Source: Parus major
Lineage: Eukaryota > Chordata > Aves > Passeriformes > Paridae
Direction of reading: 5' to 3'
Assembly (NCBI RefSeq): GCF_001522545.3
Contig: NC_031799.1
Span: 48,372,096-48,436,095, forward strand
DNA: 64,000 bases
Part shown: piece after piece, positions 1 through 13,862 of the stretch
Layout: each line of letters starts with the position of its first letter
Position numbering within the stretch: the first letter of the stretch is position 1
Position numbers and translations under genes: made by a program
The notes under the pieces: generated by a model
Database searches by the model: none
What the model was told of the DNA's origin: nothing
Seen by the model: only the letters and a program-made list of their open reading frames with translations

Positions 1-2273
1 TATTTAGACGGTGCATTTAAGCATTGGTAGACTGTGCATGTGTTCCTGCCGTGTGTATGACAATCAGGCACTCCAAGCAAAATAAGTGATGGCAGCTTCA
101 GCTGGGTGGAGAAACCTCCACCGGTTTGTGAGTTACCAGTGCAATCCCAAGTAGTTTAATGATGTGATGTGCTGGAATCCCAGTAGCAGTGCTGACAGTA
201 TTGTAATACCACCATTCTCCTTGATCACAGAGAACGCCTCTATCCTGCTAAAAAAAGATGATACAGTAATGGTGGATTCTTTGGTTCTTTTCTGTTTGGG
301 TTTTTTTGCCCATGAATGATTAGGAGAAATTGCTTTTAATAATGTCCATCCATAGTTCAGTGAATAGGAAAAACATTTAAGAAAAATATTGGCAATTCTC
401 AGCTGAACAAACGAGGAACACAGACTGAAACTTGGATTTCTGCTTCCTTGGGAACTGCATCAATGCCAACATAAAAAAGGTACCGCGTGAGAAAGAATAA
501 GAGGAGTCTGAAAGAGGAAGAAAGAGACAGACCTAAAAAAAGAGTTTAGGAGAAGAAAATGTATGCTAAACAGGTATCACTAAGTCCGAGCATAGTAGTA
601 TGTGGTTTAAGAAAGCGCAGATCACAGATGAGCAATTCAGCACTGCCACAGTCTGGGTCAGCAGAAAATGAAAATAACTCATTTATTTCTTGCTGATTCT
701 TAGGCTGTGTAAATTGACTTTTGTAACTGTATGATCAAAGGTAGTAGAAAAAACTGAAGGCTGTTGGCATTTGGTCCTTTTTGAAAGATATCAGCAAACA
801 GTGAAGCTACTGCTAAGTAAGAGAAGACTTGTAAAAATTCTGCTTTTCTGAGGTGCCTACCACATTTTTTTTCAATATTTTTTTCTGAATGGTGTTATTG
901 CTATGTTATTGGTTGTGGTGATTGGTAAGGATTTCAATCTCTAATTTCTTTAGGACGAGGATTATTGTAGTTCTTTCAGTTAATCTGTCCAAACAAAGCA
1001 CAGTCTTAATGTCTTCTATGAAAAGAAAAAACATGCCCTTGTCAATGTTTTGCATAGGTGGGGATCCTGCTCTCCAGTTTTTATTTGAAGGTTTAGAAAT
1101 TCCTAGACCTTGGTGAATTAATCCACTTCAAATAAAGTTGTGACCATTTCCCCCTGGAATAAGTATTTCAGCACATGGACCAATTTCTTTTGTTTAAATC
1201 AAAGTCCTTTTATCTGTATTGACATCTAGAGTAAATTTATTTTGAAAAAGGAGACAAAAAAATCCCACAAAAACACCAAAGAAAAGTTTTTTTCCCATTC
1301 CCATTAATTCAGTGCAAAAACTCACATCCTTTTGTTTATGAAGATAATTAAATTAATGATGAAAAGTTCAAAATTCTCTCCTTAGTTTCCTATTTGCTAT
1401 TTATTCATGCAGTTCATTAAATCCCATGGGTTCCATCAAATTTCAGGCTCTGCTAAGCATGGGTTTTGAAGGACTGTAAAATGTGATTAGAGAAAGAGTT
1501 TAAATAATAGTTAAAATAGCTAAGACATACAGAGAGACCACATGTCCTTCCATCATTTCTTTTGTAGTAAATGTAATGGTTGATTTTACCTCAAGGCATA
1601 GTTCCTGCCAGAGATAATGCCTTATGGCAAAGAGTTATGCTGTGTTAATGGGGTTGCAAAGACTGTTGATCATTCCATAAAAGAATTACAATATCTCGTG
1701 TCTGACTCTGTCAGCCCTCTTGGTAAAACCACACTGAAACACCAGAATTCTGTTCCAAGGACAAGAATATTTTGAATTCCTTTTGGTTTTGTTCTTTTTC
1801 TTTATATCTGGGTATGATAGCAGAAATTAATAGCAGTAATTAACATACTTAAGGACATATTCTGACAAGCCTTGAAAAACACATGGAAATGGTCTCTACC
1901 TTAGTGTGTCTGCTGACCTGGATGAACAAATGTAAAAATAACCTGTTTGAGCACTTGTCACAGCTATTTACTAAATATTTTTATGCCTATATTCATAACA
2001 CATTATTATCTCTATCTGCACCTATTGGAAATAATTCCCAGTAGATCAAAGTCATTACATAAAGGAATATTAGGAATTCTTGTGATGGTCAGACAAATAA
2101 TTATATTGTCATTCCACTGTACCTACAGTTCAAGCTGAAATTACAACTTTGTAAATTAATCAACATGAAAACCTAAGAGTTGAAAATTTTAAAAGAATTG
2201 ATAAAGGAACACAAGATATTCTGACAATTGCTAAAAAGTTTTTTCCATTTTTGTTTGCAAAGCCATTTACTAA
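1..2273. other. Unique AT-rich non-coding DNA
   Basis: No gene or repeat recognised. The open frames here (such as one of 64 codons at 922-1116) are short, have no coding character and resemble no family I know. Poly-T and poly-A runs are scattered through it. Confidence 0.6.
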
Positions 2274-3025
2274 GAATCAAATAATAGAATATGCTAAGTT
2301 GGAAAAAACCCAGCAGGATCATCAGGTCCAACACCTGACCCTTCACAACACATCCCCAAGAGTCACACAATGTGCATGAGAGCATTGTCCAAATGACCCT
2401 TGTGCTCTGTCAGGTTTGGTGCTGTGACCACTGCCCTGAGGAGCCTGTTCTAGTGTCTCTGAGTGAAGAACCTATTATTGATATCCAACCTAAACCTCCT
2501 CCTCCTCCTCTTAAGGCCATTCATTCCTTTGAGTCCTCTCACTGGTCACAAGGGTGTAGATATCAGTGCTGTCCCTCCTCTTCCCCTCACAAGGAAGCTG
2601 TAACTGCACTGAGGTCTCCCCTCAGTGTCCTCCAGGCTGAACAGACCAAGTGACCTCAGCCACTCCTCATATGGCTTCACCTCAAGGCCCTTCACCATCT
2701 TCATGATGTCCTCTTTGAACACCCTCTAATTGTTCTAAATCCTTCTTATATTGTGGTACCCAACCGACCCCCAGCACTCGAGGTGAGGCTGTCCCAGCTC
2801 AGAGCAGAGCAGGACAATTCCCTCCCTTGCCCAGCTGTGATGCTGTGCCTGATGCACCCCAGGACACAGGTGGCACTCCTGGCTGCCAGGGCTCTGCTGA
2901 ACCATGGTCAACTTGCCACTGACCAGGACTCCCAGATCCCTTTCCATGGCACTGCTGTCCATCATCTCATTCCCCAGGCTATTCACACAAGTCTCTTCTG
3001 GGATTTGTGCATATTTAATACTCAC
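2274..3025 (-). mobile_element. CR1 LINE, 3' part, 5'-truncated
   Basis: The low-coordinate end is the reverse complement of a CR1 3' tail (a decayed ATAGAAT motif, then GGATCATCAGGTCCAAC). Higher coordinates continue into antisense CR1 ORF2. Read on the minus strand, 2735-3025 still shows the C-terminal ORF2 block MERDLGVLVSGKL followed by a degenerate stretch containing GQPHLE, which fits the region after the reverse transcriptase domain. Stops and frameshifts elsewhere make it a dead copy. The first 150 bases match the fragment at 38681-38865 closely, so both belong to one subfamily. The CCT-rich patch at 2497-2513 is a local microsatellite inside the element. Identification as avian CR1 is by recall of the consensus. 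Confidence 0.88.
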
Positions 3026-3610
3026 AGGCTAGTTCAGGGGACAGAGATATCTGCATAATGGATAGAGTGAGATGTATCTAATGGATAACATTAGAGATCC
3101 TGTTTCACCACTTTGTGCAAAGATATTACAAAAGCCTGGATTGGATCCAAGTGAATACCCCAGAGCTGTAAACAGGAAGCCAAATGTCATGCGGATCTTA
3201 GCATTATAGCCAAAATACTTTCCAGTTTCTTTCAAACTTGATACATTTGAAATATCAAGACTAGGAAACATTTTTTAATTAAAAATGATAAGACAGATTT
3301 TATTGGTACAATTGTTAGAGACGTAAAAATAACCCAAGCAATTTTTATTCTGATCATCTCTATTATTTAAGTATTTTTAAAGATTTCCTCATAGCATTTA
3401 CTCCCACATCTTTTATCTCCCCTCCTCACCTCATCAAGGTCAAAAAACACAAAACCCTCCTCTTTCATTTTGTGAAAGTCTTACTAGTGAGAATTAATAA
3501 AAAAGGATTATCTCAATAATGGAAACTGAATATTTTATTTAAATTTCTACCTTACTTTCAGGGTTCTCCTTTTCTTTCCAAATATTTCCCTAGTCAGAAA
3601 CAAAAGTTTT
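3026..3610. other. Unique non-coding DNA between CR1 and LTR
   Basis: AT-rich sequence without a recognised gene or repeat. It separates the CR1 copy from the downstream LTR. Confidence 0.5.
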
Positions 3611-4024
3611 ATGATTAAAGAAGTTTAGTATTTGTCCTGGGCAGTTATTTCTTGCAGTAGCCAGGAGAGGCATAACCCAGACCCAGAAGTCACCCTGTAT
3701 CACCTCACACCGTACACACAGGGTCCGTGGGCAGAAGGGGGTCCTTTCCACTCAGGGTAACATCGGGTTTCACACGGTTTGTGTGTGAACTGATCATTGA
3801 TCTTGCACACCATATTAATATCAATATTGATATTGATACTGTTTGTTTCTTACCTCATTGCTCTTTCCAGGAAATTGTTCTTATCTCAACCGTTGATCTT
3901 TGCCTCCAGTTCTCCTCCCCACTCTGCTGCAGAGGGAGGGGCTGTGAGGAGGCAGAATGCGCCAGAGATGTGTTGTTTATTGGGAACACTAAATTGGGGA
4001 ATACCATTCTTAAAAACCACAACA
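3611..4024 (+). mobile_element. Solo LTR of an avian ERVL-type retrovirus
   Basis: The right end is sharp: a block reading TTCTTATCTCAACC, then a C/T-rich stretch, then ATACCATTCTTAAAAACCAC and a terminal CA at 4023-4024. The same block order appears, inverted, in the LTRs at 18327-18747 and 19611-20143, whose outer ends begin TGTCATGGTTTAGG and TGTCGAGGTTTAGG. A CCAGGAG-containing block near 3661 is also shared with the 19611 copy. No internal retroviral sequence adjoins it, so it is probably a solo LTR left by recombination. The left boundary is uncertain, and I see no convincing target-site duplication. An 18-bp perfect palindrome lies at 3817-3834. An open frame of 103 codons at 3727-4038 is LTR sequence, not a gene. 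Confidence 0.7.
3817..3834. repeat. 18-bp perfect palindrome in LTR
   Basis: The core ATATCAATATTGATAT is its own reverse complement, and one more base pairs on each side. It sits inside the LTR at 3611-4024 and is built from the same ATATCA hexamer that is tandemly repeated at 6938-6982. Confidence 0.85.
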
Positions 4025-6937
4025 GTGTGGTAGTGTAAATTCTTTTCTCACATATAAAAACACATTAGACTTAAAGTTGATGGTAATTCTTTTTCTCCTT
4101 TAGTTTATGCTTCTTTCATCCCATGCTATTCTGCAGAATGGTTGTTACTAAATATCTGGGATAACAAAGGGGATTTCCAGGGAAATTAATTGCATCCTTG
4201 GATTGCAGAACCAGATACTGCTGATAGATTCTTTCTCACTCTTTCTCTTCTCTCTTTTTTTAATAGTCATGTCCTGTCATAGGAACAGGAGCAAAGTTAT
4301 TGTTGGCATTTCTTTCAGATAGGTAATTTAGGAATGTGCAAGCAGAAATATGTAAAAGCCTGGGAAGGAGGTGGATTTTGTGCATCTCTAGCAGATTTTT
4401 AATGGAAAATGTATCAGATAATTTGTGCATCTGATAGTTTTTAAGATACCATTCTTTCATTTCAGTTTCAGATTACAGTAATCATTGGATGTGAGTCCCA
4501 AGTCCTTTTTCAGCCTGCACTCTCAGTCTTGGCTTATGTACTTTCAACTTTAATATAAAAATTCTCCAGTAACTTATACGACACAGAAAAATATATTTTG
4601 CAACATCCATTTCTCTGTGTTGAGGCCCTGACAGTCAAGAAATCTCAAGAGAGATATAAACCAGAATTCTGTATTGCTGTAGAAAAAGCTGGAATTCTAA
4701 GATACAGTATTAGGAAATAATTTAAGAAATAATTCTGTTCTTTGTAAACACACTTTGTGACACAGTGCACCCTGTTAATATCAAACTTTATGAAACATTC
4801 CATTGTTGGCAGTTAAAATTTTTTAGTTTATTTAAATTACATAATAAATTAACACTGAAGTGTTACTTCTTTTCCTCTCAAAATTTTGTACATCACTAAG
4901 CTTTAAATTAAAATATTTGTGGCAGCAGCTCCACCAATGACTTATCCATATCATGCATTACCACTACCTTTTGCTGCTACTGGAGTCAGTGAGAGCATAT
5001 TGAAAAAGTAGCTGAGGTTTCTGTGTCTAGTGTGCCAAAGGGGAAGAGCCAACTCTATGTAAAAATAAATCAGAGAGAATTCTAGACGTCAATACATTTA
5101 TTTTGGGTAGAAAGTAGTTTTAGAAAGTAAGTCTGAAAAAGGAGTTATAGTCTTCAAGATTTGCATCTCTGCTCTGGGGATGGATGACTGACTATAACTT
5201 CAGCTATAAAATCCACTCACCAGAATATTACCAGTCCAAGAACTGCAGACACTAGTTGTGGTGGTCAGTGTCGCCCTGTGCACAGGCTTGGAGGTCTTTA
5301 TCAATTACAACTTCTTAGTCACTTCTGTCAGTGCTGTACTTGGTACATACTCTTCATTCTGTAATACAATTTGCCTTGCTGGGAAGCTGCAGCTTTTCTT
5401 TGCTGATTTATCTCTGCTCATAAAAAAGATAAAGCACAAGTGAAACACTGTTTAATTTTAATTATGTTGGATACTAATTTCCTTCAGAAGCTTAAAAAAA
5501 ATCACTAATATATAGTATTATATAGGTTAGCAAATACATTAATAGTATGGTCTAACATTTAAACATTAGTGAAACCTATTGTAAACAAGAGGTCAAATAT
5601 TATCTGTATGAATGATTATCAAGTGTATACATGCAGCAACTGTCTTCCTTGGGGAGTGATAAAAATAGCCAAGCAGGTTGAAGGAATGAAGCCAGTCTGC
5701 TAAAAAATATTAATGCAGAGGCTCATAGGATGTGTCTTGTTTCCAGTTTCCCAGACTATCAAACATACAGGAAAACTTCAGGTAGAAGTTTGTGGAAGTC
5801 CAAGCTGTTTCTTACTTCTCTTGTATATTAAAAAAAAGCTTTAATGTTTCATTTAGGCTATCATTATTAGCTAAAACTGTTTCATGGAAAGACTAACCAG
5901 TTTCTTTCTTGAGTGTGCTGTATATTTTGAATATGATAAAATTTCTCCATTCTGTTTGTAAAAGAATGTGATGAAATACTCTCCAGTACACCTTTTTCCT
6001 AAATTTTCTCTCACTAGTTGGCTCTCCTTGTTTCGTTTCTAATACAGTATATTTGCTTCTAAGAACTGAATCTGACTGAGGTTGTAAGGGTAGGTACACA
6101 AAAGTTTTTGTCACACAAAATCATATTTAAAAATAACTATTCAAATATCAAGAAAAAGACATTGGAAAACATATATGTTTTAGTCTCATATTTCAGTCAG
6201 GAGCAGATGCACAGATTGTGAAAGTTAGGCTTATTTATTAAGGTACTTAATATGATGTTTAAATTATTGGCATATACTTTATGTGATTTCATACTGTGTT
6301 TATGATCCTTTGGATTGGTTGTTTGGGTCATTTTGATGACTGTCCCAAGTAGTAGGCCAATGTGTTTTTTTAGTGAATCCAGACTAATGGAGTAGGTGTT
6401 ACCTTTCATGCTGGGGAGTAATAACCACCTGCCACTGAAATAAAAACTCATATAAATCACATCTCAATATGAAAATCTGTTTTGTCATTACTGCTACATG
6501 TCTGTGAAGCCCAACAGGACAGAAAATACTAACATTTTGTCTTTAAATGTTCAAAACCATAAAATAAATGAAGCATGGGTATTGATTGTCTTCGCCTTTC
6601 ATTATCTACACAGGGGCTATTAAGAATGCTTTTTTATCTTCTTTTCATGCCTTATTTTCTCATACTGTCTAATGAAGAGCTTCACTTAAAATAAAACATT
6701 CTACAGGTTTGAAAGTACATTTCTATGATATTAAAAAGCTATCTTTATGCATTAAAGGCTTTTTACTGCTGTTTTTATTGATGTGCTGCATTGTATAGAG
6801 TAATAAAATTTTGTAATGTGGGAATTACTTGTTTAATTAATTTTTACGTTTAAATTACATTTTGACCTCTTAAAAAAACAACCTAGAATCCTGATTTCAA
6901 AAAAGCAGATAGCTATGGATTTCAGATTGCCATGCTG
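4025..6937. other. Unique AT-rich non-coding DNA
   Basis: No gene, RNA or recognisable transposon. Open frames are at most about 87 codons and look random. Confidence 0.55.
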
Positions 6938-6982
6938 ATATCAATATCAATATCAATATCAATATCAATATCAATATCAATA
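6938..6982. repeat. Perfect hexanucleotide microsatellite (ATATCA)n
   Basis: About seven and a half uninterrupted copies of a six-base unit ATATCA over 45 bases. The lack of interruptions suggests recent expansion, so the locus is probably length-polymorphic. Confidence 0.95.
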
Positions 6983-9721
6983 ATTTAAAACTGTGGAATT
7001 GCCATATATTTTTCCCCTTGTAAAAGTTCCTACAGTTTAAATAAGCAGATCTTTGGACTCCGAATTACAGTGTTTCTTCCACACTGATGAATCTGGATCA
7101 TTGTGCTTCTTTGTTGAAATTCAAGTATTCTGGTGAATGAAAATTGATTTTGTGGCAGCAGTCTTGTGGCAAGGAAAAGAAAAAAAAATCATGGAAAAAA
7201 CAACTGAAAAATAGTTTAGGCTGGTTAGCATTTTTCTGCATGTACTGAAATATTTGGTGAAAACTTACATCTTGCAACATTCTAGCTGCAGGAGGTGATA
7301 GAACTAATCTTTGCAGACTAATTTGAAGTAATCTATAGACTAAACTCTTGCTGTAGGTCCTGTAGTTTTTGGTATACTTTAAGCACTTAAAGTATGAAAT
7401 TGCCTTCAGTGAAATCTGTTACTGGATACCTTTAGGTTATCACAAGATTTTTCAGAATGAAATTTGAAGGACTCAAGATTTTGGAGCAAACTTCAGCTAG
7501 ACAAAAATCCTCTAAATTGATCTAAAGAAAGAAAAATGAGAAGCATTTGAATTTATAAATTAAATAATTTTCTTCTGTATAGATTTTTTTTTTCCCTCCC
7601 CTCAGAGAACAAGTAATATATAAGCAGGTCTGCTCTGTAAGTTAAAAAACCCAAACTCTGCATTGTTTAGTTACAAAGGAGAATCTCTATGCAGCCCAGC
7701 AAAGATTGACTTCAGAACTTGAGCTGTGGGATTTTCTGACACATCTCCTGGACATTATAACATCCCTGTCTGTGCACCTCCCTGGGAGGATGATGAGTAA
7801 ATCTTTGGTATTTCTCAGCCTCACCTGGAGCAATGTCATTTAACTTGAATGGAGCTAGTTTTGAGCATGAGGATTTTAGGCTGTTGAAGTCAAAGCACGA
7901 ATCAGGGTCCCAGAAATTCAAGTGAGTTAGTTATCCAGGTCCTGGACAGAAGTCTCAAGTGCCTTTAAGGTTACAAAGATAAAATAGAATGAGTTGCTAA
8001 TTAAATAACACCTGAAAGATTTTTTTGTAAATAAGATTTCTAACTTTAATGAATTAAAGTGAGGTTGACATAAGTTTGGGGGTTTTTTTGCCAGATTTTC
8101 TTTACAGTAACTGTGTGTTTTACTTGCATGGTCATCGTTGAATTCTTCGAGATACCTAATGTGTACACATATGCATCATGGCTACATTTTTTGAGAATAA
8201 ATTCAAAGTTTTTGTTGCCACAACTGAACTTCAAAGCTCTGTGTCTGTAGAAAGCAAGCTTTATGCATGCTCAGGTATCATATATTAATAAAATTAAATT
8301 TTAGTCTCACTGATTCTGATGTTAATGGAACTATAGTTACTTTCTTAGGTAGATTTTTGTTTCTAAGAAGCATGCAATGGGTAGATGCAAGTGTCCAAGA
8401 TCTTGAGGTAGACTTCATTATAGCCAGATCCTTCCTGACAGATTCACACCCAAGTTGCCAGATTTATAAAAGACAGAAGTCTCTCACATTAATTAACTCC
8501 CCAAAGAGTTTGTCTTCTCAAGTTGTATCAACATTTCTATTGCAGTGGAACTTGAACACAGTAAATCATTAGCCTCTTCAGGTCAAGTGATGTACTACCT
8601 CAGTCATCTCTCATGCTGAACAAACTGATTTGCTTATCACACCCTTACGTCTAAATTGTATTTTCTAGCTCTCTCATGATTATTGATTCTCTCCTGGATT
8701 CTTCCATTCTTGTGTAAATTTTCTTGAGAATTTAGCATTTTTTAATTAATATAAGCAATGTATAAAAATATTTGGAAAATACTGAAAATGTAAATATTAA
8801 TAACTGCATAGAATCAATTATATTTATAGTATTTTATAAATGTAGTAAAAATGTAATATGCAGAAATACTCTAACTCTTTTTATTCAAGAAATTAAGGCA
8901 AATAAAGAAGAGAATGCAGCTTATAAAATATAAGAAAGACACATAGGAAGAATATAGCTTAACTGAATCAGTATGTAATGCATAGCAAGTTGAAGCAAGA
9001 CCTGTAGAACTGTGAAATTTTACAAAGTTTTAAAGTTTACAGCTAGAGCTGCAAAGTGGCATTTTGGTATTTACTAGTAAGATCATTGCATCATTGAAAG
9101 CAAAGCTCTTATGAAACAGACAAGAAGATAATTATTAAGCTACTCCTTAAGCTGCCTGGACAAATATTTTACCTTTGGTAAGAAAAATATCAAATATATA
9201 AACTTTTTGTTACTATTATTAAATTATCTTTAAAAATTTTAGTGATAAGAATCTTTTAAACTGTGTTGAAGTTACTGAAGTTTTTTTCTTAAGATGAATA
9301 ATTTAAAAATAAATAATATTTTGGTTTGGAAACACAAGTTCCCAACACCCTAAAACTTAAGAACAATGAAAAGTCAATTATGTTTCCGCTTTGTAAAAAA
9401 TATCTAGATAGGGAGAAAAAGAAAGAAAAACCTGTAAGTTTACGCAGGCATCCTGGAAACAGGTTTATATGTAATAATCAAAATTTCATTCTCTGAGTGA
9501 TGGTAAGAGTCTAAGATCACCTAGACTATGCACATTGTACTTACTTCACCGTGTAGAATGTTAAAATTCGATGCTGGACAGGGTCCAGCATTTGTGCTGA
9601 TAGTGCATTTGTGTGCATGGGTTATATATGTACTTCTATATACAAGACTGTTTTGTTGGGAGTGTCTGACACTGACAAAATGTCAGCTACATCCTATGTA
9701 GATCAGTCTCTTAGGATGAAA
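6983..9721. other. Unique AT-rich non-coding DNA
   Basis: No gene or repeat family recognised. A frame of 101 codons at 8267-8572 has no recognisable domain and ends in AT-rich flank; I treat it as chance. Confidence 0.5.
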
Positions 9722-9896
9722 TTCCTTTCTGTGAGAGTGTTGAAGAACAGGAACAGGTTGTCTAGAGCAGTTGTCCAGTCTCTGGAAGGGGTTTTGAGTT
9801 TCCTGGTCTAGTGGAAAGTATCCCTGCCTATGGCAGTGGGATAGGGATTGGATGGTCTTTAGGGTCCCTTCCAACCCTAACCATCCTGTGATGCCA
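9722..9896 (+). mobile_element. CR1 LINE 3'-terminal fragment
   Basis: Contains, in order, a GTGAGAGTGTTGAAGAACAGGAACAGG-type block (described here, decayed at several sites), a CTGGTCTAGTGGAA block, the GGTCTTTAGGGTCCCTTCCA block and the terminal CCATCCTGTGATG tail. This is the order of the avian CR1 3' UTR. The stretch between the first two blocks is shortened relative to the usual CR1 end. Confidence 0.88.
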
Positions 9897-12800
9897 TGAA
9901 TCTGTACTGTTCAATCAGATTAGTTAAATTTCAAATCAAGTTATTCATAAATTCACACACTGGCAGTGTACTGTATGCTGAGTAATAATGATTTTTTCTA
10001 CACATTACTTCTATTGGATTACCATGTTGATACGCCGTCAGTAAGTTGCCAATAGGCTGGAAACTAGCACAACAGACCCTACAATGACATGAGGGATTGA
10101 AACTTCCAGAAGAATGGAATTTAGTTGGTAGAGTTCAATTAACATTATGTGTTTGATGGAGAAATTCTCCCTTTTTAATACTTTCATTTAAGCTGATGAG
10201 ATTAGTAGGAAATATTAAATTCAAAAATTATTAAGATAACCTCCTACTAACCAGTTATACTTCTATTTATGTTTTGATAGTGGAGAGACAAAAATCTCAA
10301 AATTTTTCCTTCCCTAATAACAATTTGCCAGCAGTAAATTATTGCAGCATAAGTGTTTTCATATTTATCTCCAGGTTATAATTCTGGTTTTCCTTCCAGT
10401 ATGCTATTGCTGAAATGATAGAGAAAGACAACATTAGACAAAGAGCTGGAAAAAGATAGGGGTGGAAAGGATAGGAAAAGGAGAGAAAAAATTATATTCA
10501 GCTACTACTGTATATAGTCCTAAAGACAAAATCTGTCATGTTAAGAAAATAAAGGAGATTCAGAAAGATAAGGAAACACAAAATCCTGAGCACTCCAAAT
10601 AGATGAAGGTTGGATTTTGAACTTGACTAACATGGTAACATGCACAACAGTACAAGTTATTAAAGTCAAGAAAGGAACAGGCAAATAGAAGTATATGATT
10701 GGACACTGAGGTAGATTTGCGCACCCTTCAGAGTACTAGTGGATGAGGCTAAAATAATCTGTGTTTGAAAGGAAATTTTTAGTTACTGAAGTAGCTGATA
10801 TAACAGACTAAGGTAGTATTCTCAATATAGTATTCTCAATACTGTAACATACAGTATAATTATAATTAAAAATAATTAGAAATCTAAGATGAAAACTCTA
10901 TCTGAAATAACATTAACTCTTCCAGCTAAATGTGACTTATTGTATTTCTCTGTATGTGAAATGTAGGCACAGCCACTAGCCTGACTTCAGGAACTAATAT
11001 AAACTATATAAGAAGTCTGCTCAGAAAATCATTGTGGCAGAGCTTAAACTGGTTGAAATCTAAGAAATCCCTGAGGAAGGGCTTTTTCAGAAATGGTCTG
11101 GTATCTTTCAGAGTTGTCGTTGTGGGAAATATCAGAGAAGCAAACATGAAAAATGCAAACTGTAAATGTGAAGGAATCGTCTTTTGTGCAGTGAACTATT
11201 TGGCAGTATGAGCTGTGAATGAGTAGAAATCTCTGCGTCTGTCCCATCTACCATTTCCCGAGGGACAGAGCAGTCACTACTCATGACTGCCTCCAGTGAG
11301 CACCCCACACTTCACCATGTCAGAGGATTCTACAGCATTTTCACTTTCCCTTAGTGTATTTCTAAGCAAAAAGTGTATCTCTTGGGATAAAAATACGCAC
11401 TTTAGTAAATGAGGAGTATAGCTGGGAAATAATAATGAGCAGGAAGAAGAGAGTCTGAAATTTTAAAAGAACTCAGAATAAAACTTGATTTAACATTTTG
11501 TGAAACCATGCAGAGATAGAACACAAGTAAAATAAATGCACATTTTTTTCATCTAATACTGAACTAGATAGAAAAGACAGATTCAACATGATTGCTTGTA
11601 GTTTCGGCATTACTTAAAATAATGCTTGATGTAATGTTTTTCTTCCCTCAGTCTCTCCTTCCCAGTGCCAGAAGCAGAAAAATTTTATAAGTGAGGGTTA
11701 TCACACTATTTCAGAGTAAGGTCCATCATATAAGAAACTTTCTTAGATTTTTTACTTAAAAAATAATTCAGCAATTCATGGTGTACCTACCTGTATCTGT
11801 ATCTGCCACAGCAATATCTTGATGAGTCCTCCCTGAATTTTTGCACATTCTTAATTTCTTTATTTATATTAAATCTCATTTAATTTCACTCAAAAGCTGT
11901 TTCCAAAATGCTTGCATTACACAGAAAAAACACTTTATCAATGATCTATTGACTAGAAATTAGGTAAACCATCCTTATGGTGTAAGAATATAATCTGTCA
12001 GAGTAATAATAACAATCCAAAGAAAAAGATTGTTATTAAGTGCTACTGATCCAGTAGCAGGAGTCCCTTTCAAACACTACCAATAGTTCTGGTCATTTAT
12101 CCAGAATTATTTTGCTTTTCTTGTTTTCCACTCTCCAGAAATAAGAATCCAAATAATTCATGGATTAATTCTGTAGACAAATTTCTTAACAAGATTATGG
12201 TCATGTGAAACAGCAACTGACTTTTTAGAATAAGAAATCACAGTTAGGAAGTCACTGTATTTCTGAATCATGAAACATTTTGCTGGCAATGATTAAAAAA
12301 CTAATTTACTGTTTATAGGAAATCTTGTTTTCATTATATTCTAACAATAACTTGAATCCTTCACTTGTGCTCCAACAAATCATGCAAGTTATCTGATTCT
12401 ATTGTTAAAAAATTAGTGGGTTCCTACCTGTGATCAATTTAATAAAATATTTCGTTTTCAAGCCCACTGTTCTTAGACTCTTTATCTCATCTTGTTCATG
12501 TCATAAATTAAAACTGCATATCAGTTGTGGGTAGAGACAGGATCCTTGCAGCTGAAATGTATATATGTACATACCATCCTAGAAAGCGTGCCATTCAATT
12601 TTAATGTAATGAGTGGGATATTTTCTGTTCAGTGGAAGAGCATTCAATTTAATGCACCCATTTGACAAATCAATTATGAAATTTATTTTCATCTGTTTGT
12701 AAAGCTGGAGATGTCAGACTGTAGATACATGCTGGTCTGTTAACTGGTTAATAGCTTAATAGTAGATTTCCTGGTGAATGCTGTTGTTTCTGCAGGTGCC

Positions 12801-13449
12801 ATCTCATTTTCTCTGTGGCACAAAATTAAAACCAAGCCTCAAGATTATTGATTACACTGAAAGTATGTTCATGTATAAGTAGTCCCTTTGAAATTAATGG
12901 GTCTTGTTTAATGAGTTAGTTAACAGACTGTCCCTCAAGATTCCTAGCTGTGATAGGTAAAAAATAAAATCACAGCAGAAGAAATAAATCCTTCAAAATT
13001 CAAATAATAACTCTTAATTCCAATTCCAATGCTTATCGTGTCCTCAGTAATTTTTCACATAGCTCTATGGTAAGATATTTCTGATTTCTCAGCTGGGAAG
13101 ACACTTAAACACCTCAGCAAAATGTGATTTCTTCACCCTGAGAATTTCTTTATTTACTCAGACCAGATGTTAAGCTCAGCAGCAGTCTGTTTCCAGTACT
13201 GCTAAGGGAAAGTGAGGATTCTTGTACGAAATGAGCAACCTTTCAGTAAATGCTCTTGGATTCTAGAACTGGCAGTTTAAAGATCAGAGCTGAATGTCAC
13301 TTGTACGTTTAATAAACTTCTAAAAGTCATAAGCATAGACGAAATAATAAGATGTCTGTGTCTGGTCATCATTCATAAGCAGGCATCTTATTACTTAAAC
13401 AGTCAAGTCCTTACACTTTTGTGGAAAATATGAATGTGATTTGCTGTTC
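9897..13449. other. Unique non-coding DNA
   Basis: No gene or transposon recognised. A purine-rich patch lies at about 10420-10495. The part at 12630-12930 is rich in TAAT cores and is discussed as a possible conserved element. Confidence 0.5.
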
Positions 13450-13862
13450 AGAGAGAGAGAGAGAGAGAAAGAAAAGAAAGAAAAAGAGAGAAAGAAAAGA
13501 AAGAGAGAAAGAAAAGAAAGAGAGAAAGAAAAGAAAAGAAAAGAAAAGAAAAGAAAAGAAAAGAAAAGAAAAGAAAAGAAAAGAAAAGAAAAGAAAAGAA
13601 AAGAAAAGAAAANNNNNNNNNNNNNNNNNNNNNNNNNNNNNNNNNNNNNNNNNNNNNNNNNNNNNNNNNNNNNNNNNNNNNNNNNNNNNNNNNNNNNNNN
13701 NNNNNNNNNNNNNNNNNNNNNNNNNNNNNNNNNNNNNNNNNNNNNNNNNNNNNNNNNNNNNNNNNNNNNNNNNNNNNNNNNNNNNNNNNNNNNNNNNNNN
13801 NNNNNNNNNNNNNNNNNNNNNNNNNNNNNNNNNNNNNNNNNNNNNNNNNNNNNNNNNNNNNN

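Noticed and set aside
3727..4038. 103-codon frame
   Set aside because: It lies within an LTR and shares its sequence with the other non-coding LTR copies.
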